Shown one piece after another: positions 45,634 through 54,111 of a stretch of 64,000 nucleotides of DNA. Made by a program: the position numbers and the translations under genes. The notes beneath the pieces are model-generated. The model was not told where the DNA came from. It did not search any database and saw only the letters and a program-made list of their open reading frames with translations. Positions within the stretch are counted from its first letter, which is position 1. Every line of letters starts with the position of its first letter. The DNA comes from Vibrio rarus (GTDB lineage Bacteria > Pseudomonadota > Gammaproteobacteria > Enterobacterales > Vibrionaceae), in NCBI RefSeq assembly GCF_024347075.1, contig NZ_AP024900.1, positions 558,001-622,000 on the forward strand. The letters run 5' to 3'.

Positions 45634-46953
45634 TTACATAATATCTAACGCTAAAATCTTAGACTTTCTTTGAAAGTTATATAGGTCCTGCTTTTTAATC
45701 GGCAGGGCCTCAAGATCTATTTCAGAAAACCCTTGCTCTCTAAACCAGTGTAAGCTGCGCGTGGTGAGAATAAACAGCTGTTTAATGTCTAATGCCTCAG
45801 CTTGATGCTTCATATACTCAAGCAAGTGCGCGCCTCTGTTACCGTCTCGGTATTCAGGGTGAATTGCCACACAGGCCATTTCTGCCATTTGATCTTCAAC
45901 GTAGGGGTAAAGAGCGGCGCAACCAATAATGAGTTGGTCTTTGACAATGATAGTGAAGCGCTCAATTTCTTGTTCTAATTGCTCTCTTGAACGACGCACC
46001 AATATACCTTCACTTTCCAACGGCTCAATTAAATCAAGAATACCACCAATGTCATCGATAGTGGCAAGACGCACTTGCTCGGCACTGTCCATGACGATTT
46101 GAGTACCAATACCATCCCTAGAGAACAGCTCTTGTATTAACGCGCCATCATCGAGATAGCTGACTAAATGACAACGTTGTACTCCTTTTTTACAGGCTTT
46201 AACGGCGGCCGGTAAAAATCGTTGAGTGCTTGGGGCATTGCCAGTGATACCTTGTTGTAAAATATGCTCTACTTCGTGAGGGAAGAGTTCTGCTGCGACT
46301 TCGCCATTAGGCTTGATATAACCCTGATCGGAGCTAAAGCCAATCAACTTATCCGCACCCAGTTTAATGGCGACTTGGGTCGCTAATTCTTCAGACACTA
46401 AGTTAAAGCACTCTCCAGTAACCGAGCCTGCAACCGGGCCAATCAGAACAACGGAATCGCGCTCTAGAGTGCGGTTAATGCCTTCGACATCAATACGACG
46501 CACTCGGCCACTGTGTTGGTAATCCACACCATTATCAACGCCGATAGGTTGGGCAATAACAAAGTTACCACTGACCACATTCAGCTGATTTCCCGCCATA
46601 GGCGTATTATTTAAACTCATAGAGAGATGAGCCGTAATCGCCAGTTGCAGTTGACCGGATGCTTGCAAAACATGTGGCAAGGTGGAGGATTCGGTCACTC
46701 GCACCCCTTTATGGTATGGGGAACTCAAAGATTGCAACTGCAGTCGCTGGTCTATTTGCGGTCGAGCACCATGCACTAAAACAAGTTTGACCCCTAAGCT
46801 ATGCAGTAATGCAATATCACTGACGATATTAGGGAAGTTATCGTGATTTAATGCTTCACCGCAAAGATAGATCACCATAGTGCTATCACGGTGTGCATTG
46901 ACGTAGGGAGTGGATTGACGAAATCCTTTAACCAGTTCAGTGCTGCGAGACAT
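45634..46953 (-). CDS. argA: N-acetylglutamate synthase
   Basis: ArgA makes N-acetylglutamate from glutamate and acetyl-CoA, the first step of arginine synthesis. The 439-residue protein has an N-terminal amino-acid-kinase-like domain (about 20-285; [25 protein letters not shown]) and a C-terminal GNAT acetyltransferase domain (about 295-430; [20 protein letters not shown]). The length agrees with E. coli ArgA (443). Feedback and repression by arginine are expected; two ArgR-like boxes lie directly upstream of the start. Confidence 0.95.
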   Translation of the reverse strand: MSRSTELVKGFRQSTPYVNAHRDSTMVIYLCGEALNHDNFPNIVSDIALLHSLGVKLVLVHGARPQIDQRLQLQSLSSPYHKGVRVTESSTLPHVLQASGQLQLAITAHLSMSLNNTPMAGNQLNVVSGNFVIAQPIGVDNGVDYQHSGRVRRIDVEGINRTLERDSVVLIGPVAGSVTGECFNLVSEELATQVAIKLGADKLIGFSSDQGYIKPNGEVAAELFPHEVEHILQQGITGNAPSTQRFLPAAVKACKKGVQRCHLVSYLDDGALIQELFSRDGIGTQIVMDSAEQVRLATIDDIGGILDLIEPLESEGILVRRSREQLEQEIERFTIIVKDQLIIGCAALYPYVEDQMAEMACVAIHPEYRDGNRGAHLLEYMKHQAEALDIKQLFILTTRSLHWFREQGFSEIDLEALPIKKQDLYNFQRKSKILALDIM

Positions 46954-46966
46954 AATTAAACTTCAA

Positions 46967-47005
46967 AGTGAATTTTTATACAATAATAATGATTACTTAT
47001 ATAAT
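46967..47005 (-). promoter_or_regulatory. Pair of ArgR boxes upstream of argA
   Basis: The first box contains TGAAT-TTTT-ATACA (46969-46982), one mismatch from TGAATwwwwATTCA. The second, 46988-47005 (TGATT-ACTT-ATATA core), is weaker. Two 18-bp boxes separated by three bases is the arrangement used by the ArgR hexamer. Confidence 0.6.
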
Positions 47006-47065
47006 TACAACTATTTTGATGACTAAATATGAAAAGATGCAGCACACATTTTTATGTTAATTGTG

Positions 47066-47081
47066 TGTGATTTTCTGCACA
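47066..47081 (+). promoter_or_regulatory. CRP-like site upstream of mltA
   Basis: TGTGA-TTTTCT-GCACA differs from the CRP consensus TGTGA-N6-TCACA at one position. It lies about 73 bases before mltA in the argA-mltA divergent region. Function is uncertain. Confidence 0.35.
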
Positions 47082-47153
47082 AGCATTGCGTAAAGTCAGT
47101 GAGTTTGTCATTCTGAGTTTCTATGGCTTTCTAAAGGACATGACATCTAACTA

Positions 47154-48245
47154 ATGCGCAAATTTATTCCGCTTTTAACCCTAGTAATCTTATTTACAGG
47201 CTGTGCGAAGAATACTGATCATGGGCAGCAATATTTTGATCAACAATTTCAGCAACCACTGACTCAAACCAACACGATTAAGAGTAATGCTTTTATTGAT
47301 TTAAATACCTTTGATGCTCAAGCAAAACAGGTATTAGACAATTCTCCTTCCTTGTCTAGAACTTATCAGGATCTGTATCAGCATTTATCCCAATGGGCGC
47401 AGCAAAGCGGGGATCCTAGCGATCTGCAAAGTTATGGTGTGCAAGTAGCGCAAATGCGTGGTGGGGATAATCAAGGTAACGTGCTGTTTACGGGCTATTT
47501 CTCTCCAGTCATTGAACTGCGTCACCAAGCAGATGATACCTATAAATACCCAGTTTATGGTAAACCTCACTGCAGCCAGCAGTGCCCAACTCGCGCTCAA
47601 ATCTATGATGGGGCTTTAAAAGGTAAAGGGTTGGAGCTTGGCTACGCCTCTAATAGGATTGATCCTTTCTTAATGGAAGTGCAGGGCAGTGGTTTTGTGC
47701 ATTTTGGTGACGATAACAAAATGCAGTACTTTGCTTATGCAGGGAAAAATAATCGCTCTTACGTCAGCATTGGCAGAATATTAATTGAGCGTGGGCTGGT
47801 GGCCAAAAAAGACATGTCACTAAAGGCCATCAAACAATGGGTATTAGAAAATGACGAGCAAACTGTCAAAGAGTTGCTTGAGCAAAATCCTTCTTTTGTC
47901 TTTTTTGTTGCTAAAGATGATTTAGCGGTACGTGGTTCTGCAGGTATTCCTCTATTGCCAATGGCCGCTGTGGCGGGGGATAGAAAATGGTTACCTATGG
48001 GCACGCCTATATTAGCCGAGGTGCCACTACTTAATGCCGATGGTACTTGGTCAGGGGCTCATGCACTGCGTTTATTGATTGTTCTCGACACCGGTGGCGC
48101 CGTTAAACAGAATCACTTGGACCTATACCATGGCATGGGGGCAAGAGCTGGAGTGCAGTCAGGGCACTACAAACACTTTGGACGAGTGTGGAAGTTAGGT
48201 TTGGAAAACTCACCTACCGCCAATCCGTGGCAGATGCCTAAATAG
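47154..48245 (+). CDS. mltA: Membrane-bound lytic murein transglycosylase A
   Basis: MltA cleaves peptidoglycan glycan strands at the inner face of the outer membrane, leaving 1,6-anhydro ends. The 363-residue lipoprotein has lipobox FTGC (MRKFIPLLTLVILFTGC), the MltA domain (FTGYFSPVIELR; MEVQGSGFVHFGDD) and the C-terminal 3D domain with IVLDTGGAVKQNHLDLYHG, which holds the catalytic aspartate region. It has its own terminator. Confidence 0.94.
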   Translation: MRKFIPLLTLVILFTGCAKNTDHGQQYFDQQFQQPLTQTNTIKSNAFIDLNTFDAQAKQVLDNSPSLSRTYQDLYQHLSQWAQQSGDPSDLQSYGVQVAQMRGGDNQGNVLFTGYFSPVIELRHQADDTYKYPVYGKPHCSQQCPTRAQIYDGALKGKGLELGYASNRIDPFLMEVQGSGFVHFGDDNKMQYFAYAGKNNRSYVSIGRILIERGLVAKKDMSLKAIKQWVLENDEQTVKELLEQNPSFVFFVAKDDLAVRGSAGIPLLPMAAVAGDRKWLPMGTPILAEVPLLNADGTWSGAHALRLLIVLDTGGAVKQNHLDLYHGMGARAGVQSGHYKHFGRVWKLGLENSPTANPWQMPK

Positions 48246-48290
48246 ACCATTATCCCGTTTACAAAACATGGCAAAAACTAGACATTAAAC

Positions 48291-48325
48291 ACAAGAGTGC
48301 GTATAAAACGCACTCTTGTTGTTTT
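48291..48325 (+). terminator. Intrinsic terminator of mltA
   Basis: A 12-bp perfect stem ACAAGAGTGCGT/ACGCACTCTTGT (48291-48302 with 48308-48319), ATAAA loop, followed by TGTTTT. Confidence 0.85.
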
Positions 48326-48345
48326 ATGTATAGAGAAATAGCCTC

Positions 48346-49158
48346 ATGCGAGAATTAACCACCCCAGCATCCGAATCCTATGAGCAACGTTTTGGTGGCA
48401 CGCGCCGTCTTTACGGTAATAGTGAAGTAGAGATCTTACGCGCCGCGCATGTGTGTGTGATTGGTATTGGTGGTGTGGGTTCTTGGGCCGTTGAAGCTCT
48501 GGCAAGAAGTGGCATCGGTGAGCTTACTCTAATCGATATGGACGATGTGTGTGTCACCAACATTAACCGTCAAATTCATGCTATGTCTGGCACCGTAGGG
48601 CAGAGCAAAATTGAGGTGATGGCACAGCGTGTTGCGCTCATTAATCCAGAGTGCAAAGTCAATCTTATTGATGACTTTATCGACTCGGACAATCAAGCCG
48701 AATATCTCAGTAAAGAGTATGACTATGTGTTAGATGCCATTGACAGCGTGAAAGCTAAGGCTTCATTGCTGGCGTATTGTCGTAGCAACAAGATTAAAGT
48801 GATCACTATTGGTGGTGCGGGTGGTCAGGTGGATCCTACGCAAATTTGTGTGGCTGATCTGAGTAAAACCGTACAAGATCCTTTAGCGAAAAAAATCAAA
48901 GATCAGTTGCGTCGCTTTTATAACTTTAGCAAAAATCCTAAACGTAAGTTCAGTATTGACTGTGTGTTCTCAACCGAGCAATTAAAGTACCCGCAAGCGG
49001 ATGGCAGTGTGTGCGCCGTTAAAGCAACCGCTGAAGGTCCTAAACGTATGGACTGTGCCACAGGTTTTGGTGCAGCAACCGTAGTGACTGCAACCTTTGG
49101 TTTTGTTGCCGTATCACGTATTATTGAAAAATTGATTCAAAAACACAGCTCGAAATAA
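48346..49158 (+). CDS. tcdA: tRNA threonylcarbamoyladenosine dehydratase
   Basis: TcdA (CsdL) uses ATP to convert t6A37 in tRNA to its cyclic form ct6A. The 270-residue E1-like enzyme has the nucleotide-binding GIGGVGSWAVEAL (40-52), NINRQ and a catalytic-cysteine region near SIDCVFSTEQ. The usual partners CsdE and CsdA are encoded beside it: csdE follows after 12 bases on the same strand, and csdA is convergent with csdE. Confidence 0.95.
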   Translation: MRELTTPASESYEQRFGGTRRLYGNSEVEILRAAHVCVIGIGGVGSWAVEALARSGIGELTLIDMDDVCVTNINRQIHAMSGTVGQSKIEVMAQRVALINPECKVNLIDDFIDSDNQAEYLSKEYDYVLDAIDSVKAKASLLAYCRSNKIKVITIGGAGGQVDPTQICVADLSKTVQDPLAKKIKDQLRRFYNFSKNPKRKFSIDCVFSTEQLKYPQADGSVCAVKATAEGPKRMDCATGFGAATVVTATFGFVAVSRIIEKLIQKHSSK

Positions 49159-49170
49159 GGTCTACCCACT

Positions 49171-49596
49171 ATGTTATACCCTGAAAACCCTTTTGGCTCT
49201 TCTATTGTTGAGGATGACATTGTTGCCCAAATGAGCCTATGCCAAGGGTGGGAGAAGCGCTATCGTCAGGTGATTCAATGGGGTAAAAAACTGCCAGTGA
49301 TGCCAGAAGAGCTAAAAGCTGAGCAAGTGCTGGTGGCTGGATGTGAAAGCCAAGTTTGGTTAGTTGGGCAACAAGTGGGTGGCGTATGGCAGTTTTGCGC
49401 AGATTCTGATGCGCGCATTGTTCGCGGGCTCATCGCATTAGTGCTAACGGTGTTTAATGGTAAAACCAGTCAACAAATTCAGCAATTTGACATAGAAAGT
49501 TACTTTGAAAGCCTTGGGTTAATTCAGCATTTAAGCCCATCACGCGGTAATGGGCTTAAAGCGATTGTTGAACAAATAAAAACGCTCACAGCGTAA
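49171..49596 (+). CDS. csdE: Cysteine desulfurase sulfur acceptor CsdE
   Basis: CsdE, a SufE-like protein of 141 residues, accepts persulfide sulfur from CsdA on its active-site cysteine (C58 in VAGCESQVWL). KLPVMPEELKAE before it and RGLIALVLTVFNG in the C-terminal half are typical of the SufE fold. It is co-directional with tcdA and faces csdA; the two stop codons are only about 12 bases apart. Confidence 0.94.
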   Translation: MLYPENPFGSSIVEDDIVAQMSLCQGWEKRYRQVIQWGKKLPVMPEELKAEQVLVAGCESQVWLVGQQVGGVWQFCADSDARIVRGLIALVLTVFNGKTSQQIQQFDIESYFESLGLIQHLSPSRGNGLKAIVEQIKTLTA

Positions 49597-49608
49597 TACT
49601 GTTACGCG

Positions 49609-50826
49609 TTAAAGCATATCCACCGCTTTTGTTAGAGCGGTAATAAAAGCGTCCACCTCTTGAGTGGTATTGTAGAGAGCAAACGAGACACGCACCGTCC
49701 CCTTAATTCCCAAAGCGTCCATCAACGGGTGAGCACAGTGATGACCTGCCCTAAGGGCAACGCTTTGTTGGTCAAGCAATGTCGCAATATCTTGATGGTG
49801 CACACCCGCCATTACAAGGCTGATCACGCTGGCTTTTTCTTGATAACCAATCACCTCAATATCGTCAATTTCTTTTATGGCAAGATAAGCTCGTTGCTGT
49901 AATTGCTGAACGTGCTTCTCGGCACCTTGCGGATCAATGCTCTTTAACCAGTCTATGGCACTAGAGAGCGCCAGAGCGCCGGCGACATTAGGGGTTCCAG
50001 CTTCAAATTTCCCCGGTAACTCGCTAAAAGAGGTCCCTGAAAAACTCACCTTGTTAACCATCTTACCGCCACCATGCCAAGGGGGCATCGCCTCCAACAG
50101 AGCGAGCTTGCCGTATAAAACACCGATTCCCGTTGGGGCGTACAGTTTATGGCCTGAGAAGACATAAAAATCACAATCGAGTTTCTGCACATCCACTGTT
50201 TCATGCACGATACCTTGCGCGCCATCCACGATAACAACAGGATCAAATTGTCTTGCTAATTGAATCATTTGTTCTATCGGGTGGCGAGTGCCAGTGACAT
50301 TAGAAACGTGGCCAATGGCGACGATTTTTGTTTTAGGATTGAGCAAAGATTTAAAGGCATCAATATCTAAAGTGCAGTCGGGTAGCATTGGGATTTTAAC
50401 TACGCGAGCCCCGGTTTGCTCAGCTACAATTTGCCACGGCACAATATTGGCGTGGTGCTCCATTTCGCTGATCAGAATCTCATCGCCAGCAACTAGCGTA
50501 TTTCTGGCATAGGTTTGAGCAATAAGATTAATCGCTTCTGTTGCGCCGCGTGTCCAAACGATTTCTTTAGTCGAATTAGCATTGATAAAGTCACGAACTT
50601 TTTCGCGAGCGTGTTCAAACAAAGAGGTAGCATTGGCGGTTAGGCTATGAGTGCCTCTGTGCACATTGGCATTATGCTGCGAGTAATACTGAGTAATGGT
50701 ATCAATAACTTGCTTAGGCTTTTGCGTCGTTGCAGCGCTGTCGAGATAAACCAAAGCTTGTGGTGAGTTATCCGATGCTGATTGCAGTGCAGGGAACTGG
50801 TCTCGGACAGATTGAATATCAAACAC
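49609..50826 (-). CDS. csdA: Cysteine desulfurase CsdA
   Basis: CsdA is a PLP enzyme (405 residues) that takes sulfur from cysteine and passes it to CsdE. The cofactor lysine is K227 in FSGHKLYAP, the PLP-stacking histidine is in MEHHANIVPW (about 122-131), and the active-site cysteine is C364 in AGHHCAHP. The start codon overlaps the stop of the upstream DJ-1-family gene by eight bases, so it is the last gene of a panE-yajL-csdA unit. Confidence 0.95.
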   Translation of the reverse strand: MFDIQSVRDQFPALQSASDNSPQALVYLDSAATTQKPKQVIDTITQYYSQHNANVHRGTHSLTANATSLFEHAREKVRDFINANSTKEIVWTRGATEAINLIAQTYARNTLVAGDEILISEMEHHANIVPWQIVAEQTGARVVKIPMLPDCTLDIDAFKSLLNPKTKIVAIGHVSNVTGTRHPIEQMIQLARQFDPVVIVDGAQGIVHETVDVQKLDCDFYVFSGHKLYAPTGIGVLYGKLALLEAMPPWHGGGKMVNKVSFSGTSFSELPGKFEAGTPNVAGALALSSAIDWLKSIDPQGAEKHVQQLQQRAYLAIKEIDDIEVIGYQEKASVISLVMAGVHHQDIATLLDQQSVALRAGHHCAHPLMDALGIKGTVRVSFALYNTTQEVDAFITALTKAVDML

Positions 50827-51424
50827 CTTTCGCTCCTAGATTGTGATAGTGAAGATTAGGTAATGGCACCATAGGTTCTGCAATGCTCCAAGCAAATGCT
50901 TTACCCGATAGGTGAATGATGATTTCTATGGCAAATTCGAATGCGCTACCTGGCCCTTGGCTAGTCAGTAGATTGTAAGTTTGATCATAGGTGACGCGCT
51001 TTTCTCGCCAATTATTAGCCGGAATATGCGATTTAAAGCTTGGATGACAAGTCATCAGTGCTTTTGGGTACAAGTTATGGTGTTGCAGCATGAGTGCCGG
51101 GGTTGCGCAAATGGCCGCGTTTAATCGTCCATCATAGTGCTGCTGTTTGACCATTTCTAAGAGCAAAATACTCTGCTGAAATACCATTGCGCCGTCAACG
51201 CCGCCAGGCAAGGCAATCACATCAAACTCATCATCGGCCACATCCACTAATTTAACGTCTGCGTTAAGAGGAATGCCTCTCGAGCCCTTAAAGGTTAATT
51301 GCCCTTCAGGTTCAACGCTGGCAACGGTGACTTGATAATTGGCGCGGATGAGCACATCGATGATGGTGATGGCTTCCATCTCTTCAGTGCCAGGAGCGAT
51401 AGGGACTAAGGCTTTAATGGTCAT
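50819..51424 (-). CDS. yajL: DJ-1/YajL family protein
   Basis: A 201-residue DJ-1/PfpI-superfamily protein, with the reactive cysteine C106 in AAICATPAL and the partner glutamate E15 in PGTEEMEA. YajL acts in oxidative or glycation stress protection; the precise reaction (chaperone, deglycase or glyoxalase) is debated. The reading frame extends 14 codons further upstream, but homology begins at MTIKALVPIAPGTEEME. This start still overlaps panE by 11 bases, and the stop overlaps csdA. Confidence 0.9.
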   Translation of the reverse strand: MTIKALVPIAPGTEEMEAITIIDVLIRANYQVTVASVEPEGQLTFKGSRGIPLNADVKLVDVADDEFDVIALPGGVDGAMVFQQSILLLEMVKQQHYDGRLNAAICATPALMLQHHNLYPKALMTCHPSFKSHIPANNWREKRVTYDQTYNLLTSQGPGSAFEFAIEIIIHLSGKAFAWSIAEPMVPLPNLHYHNLGAKGV

Positions 51425-52304
51425 TGTTGGCCTCTTGTTGTTTGATTTGTTTAAACAGCTTTTCATTGAGTGGCACGTTAAGATTGCGCGCTTGCGCTCG
51501 CTGAATTAGGTACCCAGTAATATAGTCAATTTCTGTTGCTCGTCCATGATAAATATCTTGATGCATGGAAGAGTAGTTGTCTTTTGTGGCTTGAATGACC
51601 TGCTGGACTTGTTCAAACAAAGCTTCACGCTTACAAATCAGCCCTTCCGCATGAATCACCGAGCTAATTTCTAGGCATAAAGCGTCAATGAAAGCCAAAG
51701 TTGCCGGATCGCCTAGTTCTCCATTACGACAGTTTTTGATTGCCGTTAAAGGATTAATGCAACAATTAATGGCCAGTTTACTCCACAGGGCTTGTTGAAT
51801 ATTGTCATCCCAAGTAACAGGGCCAAGAGCCTGATGTAACATGTCGCTGATAGAGCGAGAACCATCATGGCCATATTGCTGTAGCGCGCCAATCGTCGTA
51901 TGCCCATATCCTGTATGTGTTAGTTGGTGTGGATTTTGTTTTAGCGCGCCGTGAGTGGTGGTGGCAAATAACACATTATGCTTGCTTAGCTTAGGTAGGA
52001 CCCCTTGAATGGCTCCCATGCCATTGTGCGTAAACAGCAAGGTGCAACTTGGCTTGATGAATGAAATGATTGGCAGAGTTGCCGTTTCTACTTGCCACGC
52101 TTTTACCGCAATCAGTACCAGATCCGCATGAGATAGATGAGTCGTCTGATTCGCTGGAAAAGTAATAGCGGGCAGGTCATCTAAAGATAGGGTAATTGAT
52201 GGCTCATCGCCTTTTGTCCAAAGGGATACATTATGACCTGCCTTGTGCAGATAACAGGCCCAAAGGGAGCCAATCGCGCCCGCACCAAGGATACAAATAT
52301 TCAA
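51414..52304 (-). CDS. panE: 2-dehydropantoate 2-reductase
   Basis: PanE reduces ketopantoate to pantoate with NADPH in pantothenate/CoA synthesis. The 296-residue protein has an N-terminal Rossmann motif GAGAIGSLWA (7-16), FTHNGMGAI, and the catalytic-lysine segment LWSKLAINCCINPLTA (about 174-189) with the conserved asparagine. It is the first gene of the overlapping panE-yajL-csdA group. Confidence 0.92.
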   Translation of the reverse strand: MNICILGAGAIGSLWACYLHKAGHNVSLWTKGDEPSITLSLDDLPAITFPANQTTHLSHADLVLIAVKAWQVETATLPIISFIKPSCTLLFTHNGMGAIQGVLPKLSKHNVLFATTTHGALKQNPHQLTHTGYGHTTIGALQQYGHDGSRSISDMLHQALGPVTWDDNIQQALWSKLAINCCINPLTAIKNCRNGELGDPATLAFIDALCLEISSVIHAEGLICKREALFEQVQQVIQATKDNYSSMHQDIYHGRATEIDYITGYLIQRAQARNLNVPLNEKLFKQIKQQEANNDH

Positions 52305-52374
52305 GCGTTACTCTCCTGTGTTTTTGCATGGCTAGGATACGTGTATTTATGTCATTTCGCGAATCGCAGAGATC

Positions 52375-52401
52375 AAAAAAGGCGCTAATAGCGCCTTTTT
52401 A
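52375..52401 (-). terminator. Terminator of ompK
   Basis: AAAAAGGCGCT (52376-52386) pairs with AGCGCCTTTTT (52390-52400) around a three-base loop. It has T tracts on both strands and lies 19 bases behind the ompK stop. Confidence 0.85.
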
Positions 52402-52419
52402 TCACGTCATAGATTCAAA

Positions 52420-53229
52420 TTAGAATTTATAAGTGACCGCAACGTAATGGGTCACGCCTGATGTCTCGAATGCGCTACTGTCTTTAATGCCATACACATC
52501 TTTATACAATTTTAGGCCGTAACCTACAGCGTAGCGTTCAGAGTGCCAATAGAATCCGTTAAACATGGCTCCACCGTTACTCGCTGTTGAGTACTCTTCT
52601 TTCATGCCAAATTGGTAGTCGATATAACCTTGGTAAGAAATGAGTGAACCATTATCGAAGAAATAGAACGGCTTAAACCAGTTAGTCGATACTTGGAAAC
52701 CATTCCAATCTTTATGATTTGAGTCGTAGTTACCATAAAAGTTAAGGCCAATTTTACCTAGCCAAGGCACCATCACATCAGAGCCGAGACCAATTTTTTG
52801 TTGGTTAACACCGTAAGTCCCTTTATCAAGGTTAGTTGTCACACCATCCCAAGTAATCTCAGAAGCAACATATAACTCTTGTACTGGACCAAACGAAAGA
52901 TCTTTCTTAGTTAATGCATCTAGGGACATACGTGGCGCAAATTTCATAAAGATCTTTGCATCCGCACTCGCTTTATCGGAACTTGGGTTACTTAGCAGAT
53001 TAAACACATCAACGTAGCCGTATAGGTCAAAGATCCCAGAACGACCACCAAACTCCATTTCTAGATAATCGTGACTAGAGTTGCCAGGCTTTTCATCAAA
53101 AGCCCCCATTAGGTTAAATTGCATCCACTTGTTGTCATTTTTGTGGATGTCGCCGTCTGTGTAGTCAGCAGCGATTACCGGTGCTGATGTCGCCGCTAAT
53201 AGGCCAAGAGTTAAAAGTAATTTACGCAT
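52420..53229 (-). CDS. ompK: OmpK-type outer-membrane nucleoside channel (Tsx family)
   Basis: A 269-residue outer-membrane beta-barrel protein with signal peptide MRKLLLTLGLLAATSAPVIA and mature start ADYTDGDIHKND. It has alternating hydrophobic strands and a C-terminal aromatic residue (VAVTYKF) for barrel insertion. It matches the OmpK/Tsx family; OmpK is the receptor of vibriophage KVP40 in some vibrios, and Tsx relatives pass nucleosides. The 288-base upstream gap is shared with the LON-domain gene and contains a 15-bp palindrome (53392-53406). Confidence 0.92.
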   Translation of the reverse strand: MRKLLLTLGLLAATSAPVIAADYTDGDIHKNDNKWMQFNLMGAFDEKPGNSSHDYLEMEFGGRSGIFDLYGYVDVFNLLSNPSSDKASADAKIFMKFAPRMSLDALTKKDLSFGPVQELYVASEITWDGVTTNLDKGTYGVNQQKIGLGSDVMVPWLGKIGLNFYGNYDSNHKDWNGFQVSTNWFKPFYFFDNGSLISYQGYIDYQFGMKEEYSTASNGGAMFNGFYWHSERYAVGYGLKLYKDVYGIKDSSAFETSGVTHYVAVTYKF

Positions 53230-53391
53230 AATAAGGGATACTCTAAAAATGTTTTGCGAAAAATGAATTTGCTATTCCATAGCAACCGTTCCTTAAATCG
53301 AATAGTAGATACCTGACAGGTAAAATAAAGCGTAAAAATGTAAAAGTTTAACTCAGATAGGTGATATGCCTCTCGTTTCTAAAAACTAATC

Positions 53392-53406
53392 GCTTAAAGG
53401 TTAAGC
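53392..53406. promoter_or_regulatory. Palindrome between ompK and the LON-domain gene
   Basis: GCTTAA-AGG-TTAAGC is a perfect inverted repeat in the divergent intergenic region. It may be an operator for either gene; the regulator is unknown. Confidence 0.35.
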
Positions 53407-53459
53407 AAATCAGCAAAATCAAGGGAACTTTTTCGCAGAGTTAAATTTGTCCAGCTTTC

Positions 53460-53487
53460 TGATCGATTTATGTTTGTTTGCGTAAGA
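53460..53487 (+). promoter_or_regulatory. ECF11 (RpoE/ChrR-type) promoter candidate
   Basis: TGATCG (53460-53465) and CGTAAGA (53481-53487) match the -35 TGATCC and -10 CGTA/TAAGA elements known for the ECF sigma factor paired with ChrR in Rhodobacter sphaeroides, with 17 bases between TGATCG and TAAGA. It lies 31 bases before the first gene of the operon that encodes just such a sigma/anti-sigma pair. The match is by eye. Confidence 0.6.
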
Positions 53488-53517
53488 GTTTAGGAGATTA
53501 GAAAAGAAGAGTTGCTT

Positions 53518-54087
53518 ATGTCTGTAGTCAAACTGTTTCCCCTAAGTTCACTGGTTTTACCTGAAGGGAAAATGAACCTAAGAATCTTTGAGCCTCGTTA
53601 TAAGCGTATGATCAGCGATTGTTGTAAAGCGGGTGAAGGTTTTGGTGTTTGTTTGATTAATGAAGCGGGGGCTTCTTCTCCTAGTAACATCTCACGTGTC
53701 GGCACACTTGTAGAAATTATTGATTTTGAGCAACTTTCAGACGGTTTCCTTGGAATAACCATAGTGGGAACTCGTCGCTTCAGGGTGAATAAGGTTTGGA
53801 GTGAGTTCGATGGCTTACGGTGCGCTGAGGTTGAAAACCTCAACAACTGGGACAGCCGAGAGCTTTCTAGAGACAACCTTTTTATTAGTGATCAATTGCA
53901 ACGAGTTTATCAGCGGTTTCCTGAAATTAAGGACCTCTACTCACACTGCTTCTTTGATGATGCAACATGGGTAAGTCAGAGATGGTTGGAACTGTTACCC
54001 ATAGAACAACAGCAATTTGAACACCTCATTTCCCAGGCGGATTGTGATGAAGCGTTGAGATTTCTTAGTCAAGCCATTGAAGCCTAA
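53518..54087 (+). CDS. LON substrate-binding-domain protein
   Basis: A 189-residue protein with an N-terminal LON domain: LFPLSSLVLPEGKMNLRIFE, EPRYKRMISDC and VGTLVEIIDFEQLSDGFLGI. There is no AAA or protease domain, so it is a stand-alone LON-domain protein of unknown function. The frame opens with TTG at 53512; the ATG at 53518 is preferred. It is the first gene after an ECF11-like promoter and is followed 24 bases later by the DUF4397 gene. Confidence 0.85.
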   Translation: MSVVKLFPLSSLVLPEGKMNLRIFEPRYKRMISDCCKAGEGFGVCLINEAGASSPSNISRVGTLVEIIDFEQLSDGFLGITIVGTRRFRVNKVWSEFDGLRCAEVENLNNWDSRELSRDNLFISDQLQRVYQRFPEIKDLYSHCFFDDATWVSQRWLELLPIEQQQFEHLISQADCDEALRFLSQAIEA

Positions 54088-54111
54088 TAACGGTGATACG
54101 GAGATACAATC